From assembly GCA_002005505.1 (NCBI GenBank), contig KV908528.1, positions 35,001-67,500 of the forward strand: DNA of 32,500 nt. The letters are read 5' to 3'. The DNA is from Botryococcus braunii. Taxonomy: Eukaryota; Chlorophyta; Trebouxiophyceae. This document shows positions 1-11,383 of this stretch, in pieces (positions within the stretch are counted from its first letter, which is position 1; each line of letters opens with the position of its first letter). The position numbers were made by a program, and so were the translations under genes. The notes beneath the pieces were generated by a model. It did not search any database. It had not been told where the DNA came from and saw only the letters and a program-made list of their open reading frames with translations.

Positions 1-1
1 A

Positions 2-3000
2 CAGCAACTTCAAAACTCGGGTCAGCAGCAGACCTTCCCACCATACGGAGTGAAAGCCATTTGTGGAAGGCGACCAAGGATGGAAGACGCTTACAAAGCA
101 GTTCCATTTTTGCTAGATGTCCCTGTTCCAGCAGATCAACTTACGCAAGTTGACATTTTGCCTCCTCGATTGGCCACACAGGTGAAAAGCCGTGCAAATT
201 CACCCACTGCATCTGCAGATGGTGATGCATCTGACGGTGAATTTGACCATTCAAGTCGCACCCAGCCTGGTGAAGGAAACAGCACTTCGTCAGCTCCTTA
301 CATGGAAACACTCCATTTTTTCGGGGTTTTTGATGGGCATGGAGGGGCAGAAGCAGCTATGCATTGTGCGCAAACACTGCACCAGCGTATAAGGGAGGCG
401 TTGTCAGCAGCAACATCCACCAACTCACCTGAGCCCGCTTCTCAGGAGGGGCATGTGAGGCCATCAGACCTTGCAGGAATGGAATCTGTCAGCAATGATA
501 TTGGCGTGGGAGCAGCAGTCGGCACGGAGGAGGCTTCATTGGTGCAACTCCAGCCTGCTACAGATCTTGGTTCACTCTCAGGTCTGTCATCCGCACGTAG
601 GAATTCGATGAGCCAGAGTTCTTGTGTAGATAATGAAAGCCACAGCTCAGATGGGATTCATGTCCCTGCCTTGGGAGTCCCAGCTGCCGAGAAAGTCGAG
701 GGCCTGCCTTGCAGCGCTGAGACATTTGAAAGCGCCCTTACTGATGCTTTTAACCGCACTGATGAAGAGTTTGCTAAGGCGGACAATGCGGCCTTGGTGG
801 GAACAACGGCTGTTGTGGCACTGGTCGGCACCAGGCAACTTTATGTAGCAAACTGCGGTATGCCTGTCAATATACACACGATGGGCACTTCTGCTGATCT
901 ATCAAAATTCATCATTCTGCATTTTGATTTACGTAACCAAAGAACCCAAAAACCAATTATGATATTTAATGGCCATTATGTTCTATTTGAGTGGGTACCT
1001 TCTCACAAGTTCTTTTGTTCTCTGTTGGAGGGGGCTCTATGGACTGAAGGGTGTCCGCAGTATATCGGGGGGGTCCCCCTTTTAAGTTATTTAATGCCAC
1101 AATGTGAAGGGCTTTTTAGGAGGTGGGAGAGATGTTTTAGTGCGTCAAAACTTTCGAGGTATTTTCAAACGTTTCAGGCCGACAATTTTCTGCAATTACA
1201 TTTCATTGGCGGTTTTATTCGGGGTTGGAAACATGTAGGGATGGATTTTGGGGGTTGCTCAGAAGTGATGGCAGTTAAGTCAGGCCAAAAAATGTTTTAC
1301 ATGGTTTCTATGCTGTAGGGATGAGTTGTGTGTGTCGGGGTGTTTATGTGTGTGCCTGTTTGGGGGGGGGGGGGTGTGTGTGTGCGCGCGCGTGTGTGTG
1401 CATCTGTCTCATTAACAGCTGCATCATCTTGATGTACTACTTGTTGGGGAGGTATTCGCCAGAAGGCAAGTAAAATGTATGATTTAGAAATTATTCAGCA
1501 ATTACACTTTGTGATTTTGTGTGCTGTTAACGTTTTGTAACATTTTAGAGGCTCGGACACCTCCAAATGTGTTTTTCTTCAATTGATATCCTTCTTGATA
1601 GCCTTGTTCCTTTGACAGTTTGTCCTAAATTAACTTCTGAAGTTTGGGTTTGAATGCAATGCCTAACAATCAGCATCCAATTACCTGTGTATCTGCTACA
1701 ATGTTGAGCCATCTTTACGGACAGTATGGTATTTTATCTTGAACTTAAGTTGATGGGTACACCTCCTCAGCCAACAAGATATTTTTGGGTCCCTTGTTGA
1801 CAGGAGCATCTGCGATTTTGCAGGGGATTCTAGGGCTGTGCTTTGCAGGGGAGGCACGGGCATTGCACTGACAGATGACCATAAGGCCGCTCGGGAGGAT
1901 GAAACGGTATGGTCCTTTCCCATGTGCATATATGTTTCGCCTGTTGTAGTTACTGCTTGTGCTGTCTCAGCTATACCTCGTCGAGGGGCACTACTACTCA
2001 TCTATTTCATGCTGTTCTTCCTGTCAAACCGTACAGCAAACCCCCTTTTCGTTTTTTTGCGGGGAGGGGGGCAAGTATATATGGGCATGAGTCTCCTGCT
2101 GCATTGTTTGGTCGCTCTTCTGCTTCTGTTGGGTCACGTATTGCAAAGAACAATAACCTTTTTCGTGGCGAAGGGCATCGCAATCCTGACTCATGTTATG
2201 TGATATTGCTGCAGGCTCGTGTAGAGGCAGCAGGAGGCCAGATTCTTTTTTGGAATGGTGTTCGAGTGATGGGTGTGCTTGCTGTCTCTAGAGCTATTGG
2301 CGACCATTGCCTGCGGCCTTTCGTGATTGCACGTCCAGAGGCAAGGCCCTCACCCAATTCTGTGGGGATTTCATTGTGACAATCTCGTTAAGTTGGTCTA
2401 GTATCCCCATGTGTGAGCTGTCGCAAAGCATGACAAAGTTGTTTATTATTCATGTTGAACGTTGAAGCATGCGGACATGAGGATGATGCAGCAATGTTGG
2501 CATAATTGCAGTGTGAATGATGTGAGCCACAAACACTGCCTGTTTCTGGCAGATTAGCCTCACAGATTGAGGACCTTTATGTTTTGTACATACAAAATGG
2601 GAAAGGTAGTAATCTAAATAATGTCCGATCTGAAAGCATAACGGCAATAATAATGGTAGAAGTCAAACGGCGACCTTTCTCTTGCATTTTAAATGCTTAA
2701 ACAAAATCTGGAGGAGGAGTCTCTGTGCCTTCAAACAACCCTTAGACACCTGAGAAAAAGAAAGTAATAGCACAGAACAACCTGTACCAGCATCAGCTGA
2801 GGACGCATTGCCTTCATAGCCCGTTGTAGGTCTGCTAGTATCTCGGCACTGATCGTGGAAAATTCGATTTTAAAGGGTCCCAGTTTGCATCTGAGATTAG
2901 CACTAATGATGTTGAGATATCTGAGCACGCTGCACCTCAGGGAATCAAGACCACTTCCGTTATACCTCCAATAATGTTCATATCCTTCGGCGATTGAATG

Positions 3001-5022
3001 TTATTTTTATTTGACGAACCTTATCTTACATATAGGAATCAGCGTCAGTGTGGTATGGTATGTATTTTATATTGTCATCTCACCAAGGATTCCAACCCCC
3101 CCTTTTTATGGTTTTGTTTTTTTTTTTTGTGTGCTTTTTTCCCTCCCGCCAACCAATTCTGTGGCATTCAATTGTGTCTCATATGGCAAATAAATGCTTG
3201 GTCAACTGAGTCTTGTAATTCTGTTTGCACTTCTTCAGGTGACCATCTTGGCTAGACGACCAGATGATGAGCTTTTGCTTTTGGCAAGCGATGGGCTTTG
3301 GGATGTTCTCAGTAATCAGGAGGCCTGCACATTGGCCAAGCGTTGTTTACGACGTGCTCGACAACGTGGTGCCTCGCGAGAGTCTGCGGCTCGTATTGCT
3401 GCAACAGTATGAACCGACCCCCCCCCCCTCCCGGGGGGGTTTCCTCCTACAGCTCTATTCTTTTTGGTCGTATGAATTGTTGCTTTTATGCGCACTTTGC
3501 ACACATCACCCCAGGCTGTCGCCTTTTGCTTCCACGGGGTGGCTAGGTCTGAAAGAACCTTACAAGGTCATGGGGCTTTGCTGTCAAGTAAGCCGTTGTT
3601 GGTTTTGCTCAAGACATATCAGTGGTTGGTTTGATAGTCGACTGGAGGGTGCAATCCTTGTGTCCCACGGTAGGGTGGAAGTGTTCATGACACCTGGGTT
3701 TGCAGAGTAACACACCTGGTTTTCCCAGGCCAATGGTGCTGGAAAGGTACAAAGTGTTGCATGTGATTGCAAATGATTTATTTGAGTATGCAGGGTTTTG
3801 CGGGGCTTATCACCTTGCAATTATGAAGGCCACGCCTGTTTAATGTTGAATGGCTTAGTGCGTTTCATTGTAGTTGTTTCAAGTCTCTGGGCTTGTATCA
3901 GTATTGAGAAAGCGTGTCAAATCTCACCTGGTCACGGGATTGAATTGCTCTTTGTTCTTTGGTGCATGCCAAGGAGGTTTCTGTATTAAATAAATTTTGG
4001 TGCATAAGAGTGTATTTGGTTTTATAGGCTGCTAGCCATTTAGACGTATCTGGTCACTGGTATGATGCATATTTAGTCTTACCGGGGGAAAAGGAGAGGG
4101 CGGTTCCAAGGGCCGTCTTGTTTTGCTTTTCTGAGAAACAGGATTTATTGCAGGAGGATTTACGATGTTTTCTGGGATTTGCATCAGATTGTGAATTGGT
4201 TGCAGGGATTGTAGATTGGTAAAGTAGACTTTTTGGGTCTGGCATGGTACATAGTTGGTCTTGGCCCAGCAGGGGAAGGAGAGGGGGGCGTTTGGCAGAG
4301 TCCTGTTTTGCAACGAAACAAACAGATGCCAATCTAACCCCATGTTTTGCCTCAATTTTTTGAGCTGGATAACAGGATGCCTGAAGGTTTGGGAATGTGT
4401 AGTAACAGTCTCACCATGGGTATTGCCTTCCTTCCAATTTCCTTTCACAAGTGGTCAGTTTGGATTTTGGCAGCTCCGCATCACAATAGGTTTTGATGGC
4501 AATGGCTTTCAAGGACAGGTTTTTCCTGCCTCACATCCAACAGATGAGATCATGCCTGCAATAACAATGAAACAACGCACTTCACGCACTGGAAGGGGGT
4601 GCATCTGTGCGAAACACAGAGGTCGCAGGGCATGCTGTTGTTGCTCAAAAAATGTAGACAAACATATTCACAGGATTTGTGGGAATCCTGTCACATATAA
4701 ATGTGTTCCGCTTGTGTTTGCCTGTCACAAGCGATGATGCATCGTATGCAGCCATAAAGTACAACGTTGGCTTTCTAAGGAGTTTGTGGTGGATCAGTTC
4801 TCTTGACCTGGTCAGCAACAGGACATGATGAGCATTGACACGGAGATCACTGGGTTTTACTGTTTTGGTGATTGTGTGCAGGTGCTGACGAGGGCGGCTG
4901 TGGATAGGGGATCTCGTGACAATGTAACGGTCGTGGTTGTTGATTTGTCACCTGGTGGCCCAGAGGGCGAGTGTCTTGCATCCGCGGCGTCTGCGATGGA
5001 GGATGTCATGGATGCGGTATGA
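2..5022 (+). CDS. Group A protein phosphatase 2C (ABI1/HAB1-like), 5' end outside window, five exons
   Basis: Mn/Mg-dependent Ser/Thr phosphatase; plant group A members act in nucleus and cytosol, dephosphorylate SnRK2 kinases and are inhibited by ABA receptors. Exons by homology and splice sites: 2-857, 1824-1906, 2215-2340, 3239-3406, 4882-5022, giving 457 residues in the window. Motifs in order: [11 protein letters not shown] (residues 20-30), FGVFDGHGG (about 107-115), VANCG/DSRAVL across the exon 1-2 junction, [24 protein letters not shown] (exon 3), [17 protein letters not shown] (exon 4), [14 protein letters not shown] (exon 5). The metal-binding aspartates are all present. The tryptophan at residue 326 sits where the ABA-receptor-contacting 'lock' Trp of ABI1/HAB1 lies. 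About 100 Ser/Ala/Glu-rich residues are inserted between the DGHGG helix and the [15 protein letters not shown] helix. The first visible residues are Gln-rich and open to the window edge, so the start codon lies upstream; GTG at 50 is internal. Family call very sure; exon ends fairly sure. Confidence 0.93.
858..1823 (+). other. PP2C intron 1 (phase 1, GT-AG)
   Basis: Donor G|GTATGC and acceptor TTTTGCAG|GGG join the conserved ANCG and DSRAVL motifs. The exon 1 frame runs 461 nt into the intron without a stop (to 1318), so a retained intron would give a protein lacking the second half of the catalytic domain. It holds a G13 tract (1362-1374) followed by a TG/CG alternating stretch to 1400. No gene seen inside. 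Confidence 0.88.
1907..2214 (+). other. PP2C intron 2 (phase 0, GT-AG)
   Basis: 308 nt. Donor ACG|GTATGG follows the REDET codons and acceptor GCTGCAG|GCT precedes ARVEAAGG, matching the family order (DDHK..RE..R.EAAGG). The open frames that run through it are by-products of low stop density. Confidence 0.87.
2341..3238 (+). other. PP2C intron 3 (phase 0, non-canonical GC-AG)
   Basis: 898 nt. Exon 3 ends CCAGAG and the intron begins GCAAGG, close to the known GC-donor consensus AG|GCAAGT. The acceptor is CTTCAG|GTGACC. This junction exactly rebuilds the conserved PEVT stretch (ARPE + VTILARR). No GT donor nearby keeps the family sequence: the exon frame otherwise continues with non-homologous residues to a stop at 2379. 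The rest is AT-richer sequence without a gene. Confidence 0.8.
3407..4881 (+). other. PP2C intron 4 (phase 0, GT-AG)
   Basis: 1475 nt, the longest intron. Donor ACA|GTATGA, acceptor GTGTGCAG|GTGCTG. It joins AARIAAT to [14 protein letters not shown], the usual order at the end of the PP2C fold. Near its 5' end is a C-tract meeting a G-tract (3418-3439). I see no coding region in it. Confidence 0.85.
3418..3439. repeat. C-tract/G-tract palindrome
   Basis: Eleven C, then TCCC, then seven G: an almost pure C run directly followed by a G run, able to fold into a short hairpin. It lies in PP2C intron 4, 12 nt after the donor. A perfect version occurs at 6047-6066. Confidence 0.8.
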
Positions 5023-5225
5023 GATTGCCCGCCCAAGGGGGGGCAGAACAGTGGCAGTTGTTTGACTGGAAGATTGGAACCACACCAACATGAGGAAATT
5101 GCAGACCTTTTGACACATTTTGTAGAATGATCACATGCTTCTTAGATTCACTTACACTCTAGGAGAATGGCCCCTCCCCTACACTCTATGAGGCACACAG
5201 TAAGATTGTCCCGGACCCAAAACGG

Positions 5226-5233
5226 GCGCGCGC

Positions 5234-5304
<71 letters not shown>

Positions 5305-5315
5305 GGGGGGGGGGG
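5226..5315. repeat. Compound microsatellite (GC)n-(GT)n-G tract
   Basis: Alternating GC (about 5226-5236) passes into roughly 33 GT units to 5302, then AA and a G-run. Alternating purine-pyrimidine DNA of this length can adopt the left-handed form. Transcribed frames give only Cys-Val repeats. Confidence 0.95.
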
Positions 5316-6046
5316 AGCGAGAGCGCGAATAATGCTTGCGTGCGTGCGGTGAGTCTGCATGTGTGTGCGTGCCACTATTGAAGGATACCCCTTTTGGGTC
5401 TTCTGCTTGGTACGCATTGGCTGCATTAGTTTGGCCAGTTCCCTGGAGGTGTTCGGGACATCTGCAAATATCAGCGTGGAAGGATACCATAATATCACCC
5501 ATCAGTGACCAATGTCTTCGGCAGATCCAAAGCTCTTTGATCTTTCTAATGGTAATAACTGAACAACACATTTATTTAACTAATGAACCCCGTTTGGGGG
5601 CAGAAGCAAGGTAACAAGGCAAGTAATAATCCCAAAAAATTGTGTCCGTCATTGGTGTACAGGTCAGAAAGAGAATTCTAAATACTCTGCCTTCAAAAAT
5701 TTCACCCCAAATTAATGCTAGGAACTCCTCTGTACTAGTCCTAGACAGCTATAGAAACAAGTTGTAGTCAATACTAACTGTCTACTATTGTAGCCATCTG
5801 CTGAATGGCATATTCCTAGAAGGACAGCTGAAGTAATGACAGTTTTATATGCACATGGTGTCAGATTGCCTGCAGAAATATCTGTAACAACATAGCAAGT
5901 GTAGTGCGACATCCCAACAACCTGGGGATACCCATGCCGTGGATAAGCTCATCTCAAAAGGGCTGGAGTGAATGGAGAAAGCTGCCATGATTTCCTTATT
6001 ATATTGAAATGTGGAATAGCTGATTGATTTTGTGCCTAATTATGTT

Positions 6047-6066
6047 CCCCCCCCCCCCGGGGGGGG
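6047..6066. repeat. Perfect C12/G8 homopolymer palindrome
   Basis: Twelve C immediately followed by eight G. The C8G8 core is a perfect palindrome with no spacer. It precedes the GT microsatellite at 6090-6155. Confidence 0.9.
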
Positions 6067-6088
6067 TATGGGTGGGGGGTTGAGTGGG

Positions 6089-6089
<1 letters not shown>

Positions 6090-6155
<66 letters not shown>
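6090..6155. repeat. (GT)33 microsatellite
   Basis: About 33 uninterrupted GT units, then a short CGTGTGTCCGTG tail. Non-coding. Confidence 0.97.
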
Positions 6156-6160
<5 letters not shown>

Positions 6161-7020
6161 GTCCGTGCATTGTGCGCGTGTGTGGGCACTATAATGACTA
6201 TGGCTATGAGCCATGACTACCCAACCTTTGTGGGGCCAAGGTTTAGGAATAACAACGGCTTTCACTGGGCAGGGGAAATGGCAGAGTTGTGCTGGGCCAA
6301 TAGACTGCACCAGTCCTGAGAAGGCTTGACATGCACAGGCGGATGATCGTATATCGACTGGATTGGAAGCATGATGTCAGCATCCGCAACCCCAACGTGA
6401 TTCAGTCGCGTCATTGGCGTTTTTACAGGTCTGGAGGCAGAGTTGAGATTGGGACTTTCTTAGTGTATCACAGCCAAGTCCTGGCTCGCTGAATGGGTTC
6501 TCTCTGACTTAACTATGAGTACCTGAGGTCCTGCCAATACTAAGGAGCGGCTTCTGTGGGTATTCCTCATTGGAAGGGTATTTTGTTCGCACCTCCATTT
6601 CTTTTTGGAGAAGAGAAATTGGGCTTTAGACGAATGGGGCTCTTGGTTTTTCCGCTGAGGTTTAATAGGAGATCGGAGGTTGTTCACGTTTGTGCCCGTG
6701 GGCGCCTCATTCCTCGAAGTTGAGAGTCTTGTTTGCATGCTGAAGTATGTCAGTAGTGGTCTCCTCTGTCGAGAACACAAGTCATGTCCATGCCGCTGTG
6801 TATGCACTTAGGTGCCTCCTTGACTTTGTCTTGTGTCTCGACAACCTCGGTTGAAGCCTGGCAGAGTTCTTGGCAAATTAATTGTTTAGAGAAAAACACG
6901 TTACAGCCGTTCACGACACCACCTTTTCAACTAACCCCATTGTTTCTGTTGAGAAAAACGTATGTACTCTGAGGAGTTGCCGCGATGGTCAGGAGAACTG
7001 AGTCGTGAGGGAAGGCGGTG

Positions 7021-7435
<415 letters not shown>

Positions 7436-9389
7436 AGACATTTTTGGTACAGCATTTCATCAGATAGAGTGATAGCAAAGGGCATCATCATAAGAGTGAC
7501 ACATGCATCTGCTTGTTGTTCCCTAAGTTCCAGATTCCTGCCCATTTGCCACGGTTATGTTGGCAAATTGTACTTGAGCTTGTGCTGAACTTGTGGAGCC
7601 TTACTGAATTGGTAAATAATGCACTGTTAAGACTGTGTCATTGCCGCATGAGCATATGGGTGTGTAAGATGTGGGTGGCATTGGCATCTGTGCAGAGGTT
7701 TGGGGCAGGGAGTTTGGTGTGCTCTACAGATTTTTTTCCTTTTGCCCTCAGCCCGCCATGGGGTGAGGGGTTGACTGTTTTTGGATGCTGTAAGTGCTGG
7801 GTGAGGCAGGGCAGACAGCTACTGCGAGCTTGCAACCAGCGTTTGATAAGGAGTCAATGACAGAGTTGTCTTAGCCATCTTTTCTGAGCAGTATCAAAGT
7901 GGTGGGCTCTGCCATCTGTGGCGTACGTGTTGTTATCATTTTTCTATAGGCGTTGCGAACTGCTCTTAGTCTCCTTATGCGATTCGGTTGCTTATTGTCC
8001 TTTGTCGCGGATGACATTTGTAAGGAGCCCCTCTTTGACATAATCGAATATTTTTTGTTGGGACAAGTTTGTGTGACCATGCTTAGTATGTTGATTGCTG
8101 TCATTAGCGCTTGTAGGCTCACCTGCGCATGGCTTACTCATGCAGTGGATGAGGCCTCGTGAGGCCTCCTCTGATAGATCGCACATAGATTGGTCTCTGA
8201 TGTATTATCGCTCCGCATATAATGCTCCGCTCCGCTCAGAAAAGATTTAAGCAGCCATCTTTGGCATGTTTGGGTTTCCTTTCTTGACTGATCAGAACAA
8301 ATAAACGTTGATTACGACGTTTAGAATGCACCGCAAATACCGAAACGTCACATTTGTTTGAGACAGGAAGTCTTGATGTCTTGAGTTTGTGATCACTGGT
8401 TGACAAACAGCTCAAACGTGGTACTCAGGTCTGTGTGTGTGATATATTGAGGCTAGTTGACATCTGTGAAGTGTTCCATACTGTTGCTCTTCTTATGCAG
8501 TCAATGGAGCTTTCGCTGTCAAGAGTTGCAACCATCCTGCATTGTCCGAACTCTGTCTTCGTCAGCTTTAACACCGCAATACTGCAGGTCCCCAACGCCG
8601 TGCAATTGTTCTATCGTGCAGCACGTCGCCCTCCTCATCGAAGAGCAGCCTGGAGTCATTCTTTCGATTGGAAACCTGGCGAAGCAATTCCGTGCTCATG
8701 AAGTCCCAAGCATTAGCAGTGTAGCATGGAGTTGCCTGGCAGGTCAGCTTAAACAGGAAATGTGCATTTAGAATGTACGTTATAAGTGGCAAGTTGGCAC
8801 ATTAAAAATGAAAGGGCATTGTTGAGCAAGTGGTAGGTTCTGGCTGTGCCCCATGATACAAGAAGGGCTTTGCGGGCTGGTAATTGAACAGGACACAGAG
8901 TACTAAATACTGTGTGGGGACAAGACCAGGATTGGAGGAAGGGGGGGGGGGGTTTGGGCTAGTAGCAACTGGTTATGGGATTGGATTTGAAAGTGGATGG
9001 GCGGTAACAGGATGAATTGAATATCGGCCGGTACCTAGGAAGACGCAGAGATACTAGAAGAAAAGTGAATTACATTCAGCCTCGATCCCCAGTGATAAGA
9101 AAGTCGGGGTACGAAAATCAACCACGAGTAGGGAAAGCCGGTCAGACATCAAGAGGGAAAAGATTTGGGGTTCAGTGAATACATTAAAGTGAAGGGGAGG
9201 AAGGGCTGAAAAGTAAGGAGCCTCTAAATTGGAGTAGGGGAATGGCTCTTGTTTGGAGTTGAGAATGGGGGTAGAGGAAGAAGTTGCCAAAGTGGAGAGG
9301 GGCAAGAGACCGGGGGTTTATTTCAGTAAAGAGTTAATGGGAAGTAGCAAGGAATAGGCTACATCAACCCTGCTTCTGTCCACAGAACA

Positions 9390-9608
<219 letters not shown>

Positions 9609-9751
9609 TATGATGGCGCAGTACTTGTTCTGGAGTGCTGATTTTGGAGGAGGTGTGCAGGTGCAAGGACACCTCCACAGCCGTAGTTGGATGATGATTG
9701 CAATTCGCCTTTTAAGTTCTGGGTATTTGTTAGGTTATGGGCATTCGGCAT

Positions 9752-9894
9752 CACCTGTAAACATGCAGACAGGTCGTTAAAGTAGGTGCCTCAAGCTCCA
9801 GTCCGGACGACTGTCTGCTATATTGCACATGCACCTCAATGGACAAGACTAGCATCAAGAATGCCCAGCATCTTCCCATCTTTCCAAACCAGTT
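9752..9894. repeat. Short dispersed direct repeat, copy 1
   Basis: 143 nt from CACCTGTAAACATGCAGAC to CCAAACCAGTT. It recurs at 10095-10228 with near identity; the differences are a small change at GTTAAAGTAGG/GTTAAGGAGG and about 8 nt missing in copy 2. The pair flanks about 200 nt, like the terminal repeats of a tiny transposon or two hits of a dispersed repeat, but I found no primer site or target duplication. Confidence 0.88.
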
Positions 9895-9980
9895 CATTAC
9901 ACGATGATCTGACAGTGAGCATTACGATCAACACCCACGGATAAGCTCCTGACGGCTAAAAACGAGTACCTTCCTATACT

Positions 9981-10022
9981 CAATCAAGCCTCCGTCCCTT
10001 AACGGTTTGGGTGGCTTGATTG
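9981..10022. repeat. Hairpin between the two direct repeats
   Basis: CAATCAAGCC at 9981-9990 is the exact reverse complement of GGCTTGATTG at 10013-10022. Ten base pairs with a 22-nt loop, placed between the repeat copies at 9752 and 10095. Confidence 0.8.
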
Positions 10023-10094
10023 TACACTAAGATGGTTCACTCACACTTCAGCAATCACACATGCACAACTTACACACCACCCACTGCTTTGTCG

Positions 10095-10228
10095 CACCTG
10101 TAAACATGCAGACAGGTCGTTAAGGAGGTGCCTCAAGCTCCAGTCCGGACGACTGTCTGCTGTATTGCACATGCACCTCAATGGACAAGACTAGCATCAA
10201 GAATGCCCAGCATCTTTCCAAACCAGTT
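10095..10228. repeat. Short dispersed direct repeat, copy 2
   Basis: 134-nt second copy of the 9752-9894 unit, same orientation. Confidence 0.88.
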
Positions 10229-10820
10229 GGCCGACTAAGCGACGACAGCAGCCTTAAGAGTTCGATCACAAACGTGTGATCACAATCACAATGTACCTTA
10301 TGTTCGAAATAGACCTCATCCGAACGTGTCTCGAGGTACCTTATGTGGATGGTGGACCCGTATCCTAATATTGTACATTTGAAGATCACCTAAAGGACAA
10401 GGCATTCTATAATGTATGTTCACAACTCAACAGTATTGGAAAGTGTAAATTGGAATTCTGTCAGTTGTCAGGCGCTCATACATAACGGATTTGTGTGAAG
10501 TAGCAGACTCTTTTGAAGGGAAAAGTGAAATATGTCAGTCTTTTCACGACGCATGCTTACAGAATGTCAGTCCCCTAGATACCGCGTAACCTGCATGGCG
10601 GATTTATGGTGTGCGGTTAGGATAGGCTGTACTTTTAATTCTAAATGTCAGTCTGTTGTATATAAAGCAGAGGAGACGTCACACGGCACTTTCTTCTGCC
10701 TGTATGTGTTATTTTACTATCGCGGTACTGTTTACGACTGGAACCCTTCTATTTTCCTCATGTATGTTCAGCAGTAGGGTGGTGGGCCCATAACCTGTGA
10801 GGGTATGGGCTTGGCGTATC
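10229..10820. other. Non-coding stretch, nothing recognised
   Basis: About 590 nt between two groups of repeats. Frames of up to 89 codons cross it on both strands without recognisable motifs. It may be internal or flanking sequence of the degraded copia-type element that ends at 11737. Confidence 0.45.
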
Positions 10821-10968
10821 CCTGTATGACCCGGGCACAAAGGGTGCTCAGTCGCCTTTACTCCTGTTGTGTGATGAAGAACAGGCAGTAACCGGATGTG
10901 TGTGAGGACTTGACTGGCCACAGTTAACAGACAAGCACAAGTATGCTCTTGTTGTCCCAATCAAGTCA
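10821..10968. repeat. Probable LTR-derived repeat, copy A
   Basis: 148 nt from CCTGTATGACCCGGGCAC to CCCAATCAAGT. Matches 11149-11383, but with one instead of two copies of the 88-bp internal unit. It lies downstream, in minus-strand sense, of the copia RNase H stub, where a 3' LTR is expected. Confidence 0.75.
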
Positions 10969-11148
10969 ATTACATTGCAACTGCTTGCTCTCATCACTCG
11001 ATAACACAAACTACTTTGTCCCGCGCATCTACTGATAGTCTGCATTACTCTGTCCGATGAGTTCAAACCTTGGCAATAATGAATAACATTATCTAGACAG
11101 CTCCTTAATACACTATCAACGAGGCATTTCCTGTTCAATCTCTAGTTA

Positions 11149-11383
11149 CCTGTATGACCCGGGCACGAAGGGTGCTTAGTCGCTGGTACTCCTGTTGTGT
11201 GGCGAAGAACAGGCAGTAACCGGATGTGTGTGAGGACTTGACTGACCCGGGCACGAAGGGTACTTAGTCGCTGGTACTCCTGTTGTGTGACGAAGAACAG
11301 GCAGTAACCGGATGTGTGTGAGGACTTGACTGGCCACAGTTAACAGACAAGCACCCGTAGTGCTCTTGTTGTCCCAATCAAGT
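11149..11383. repeat. Probable LTR-derived repeat, copy B, with an 88-bp tandem duplication
   Basis: Same start and end as the copy at 10821, but the unit beginning GACCCGGGCACGAAGGGT is present twice, at 11156 and 11244 (period 88), with a few substitutions. Near its end AGCAC and GTGCT form a small hairpin, also present in copy A. A plausible minus-strand LTR start (TGTAACGAGG after AAGAAGG) lies at about 11450. The LTR assignment is inference from position. Confidence 0.75.

Noticed and set aside
858..1318. Continuation of the PP2C exon 1 frame as coding sequence
   Set aside because: The GTATGC donor at 858 restores the conserved DSRAVL in exon 2; residues after 857 match nothing in the family.
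2341..2379. Weak GT donor near 2361 for PP2C exon 3
   Set aside because: Would insert non-family residues before PEVT and disturb the frame; the GC donor at 2341 fits exactly.
5148..5571. Open frames over the GT tract at 5236-5302
   Set aside because: Simple repeat translation with no motif outside the repeat.
6331..6492. 53-codon frame (MHRRMIVYRLDWKHDVSIRN...)
   Set aside because: Short, isolated, with no recognisable family or clear splice context; not enough to call a gene.
7953..8162. 69-codon hydrophobic frame
   Set aside because: Overlaps equally long frames on the other strand; no family match, no supported splice structure.
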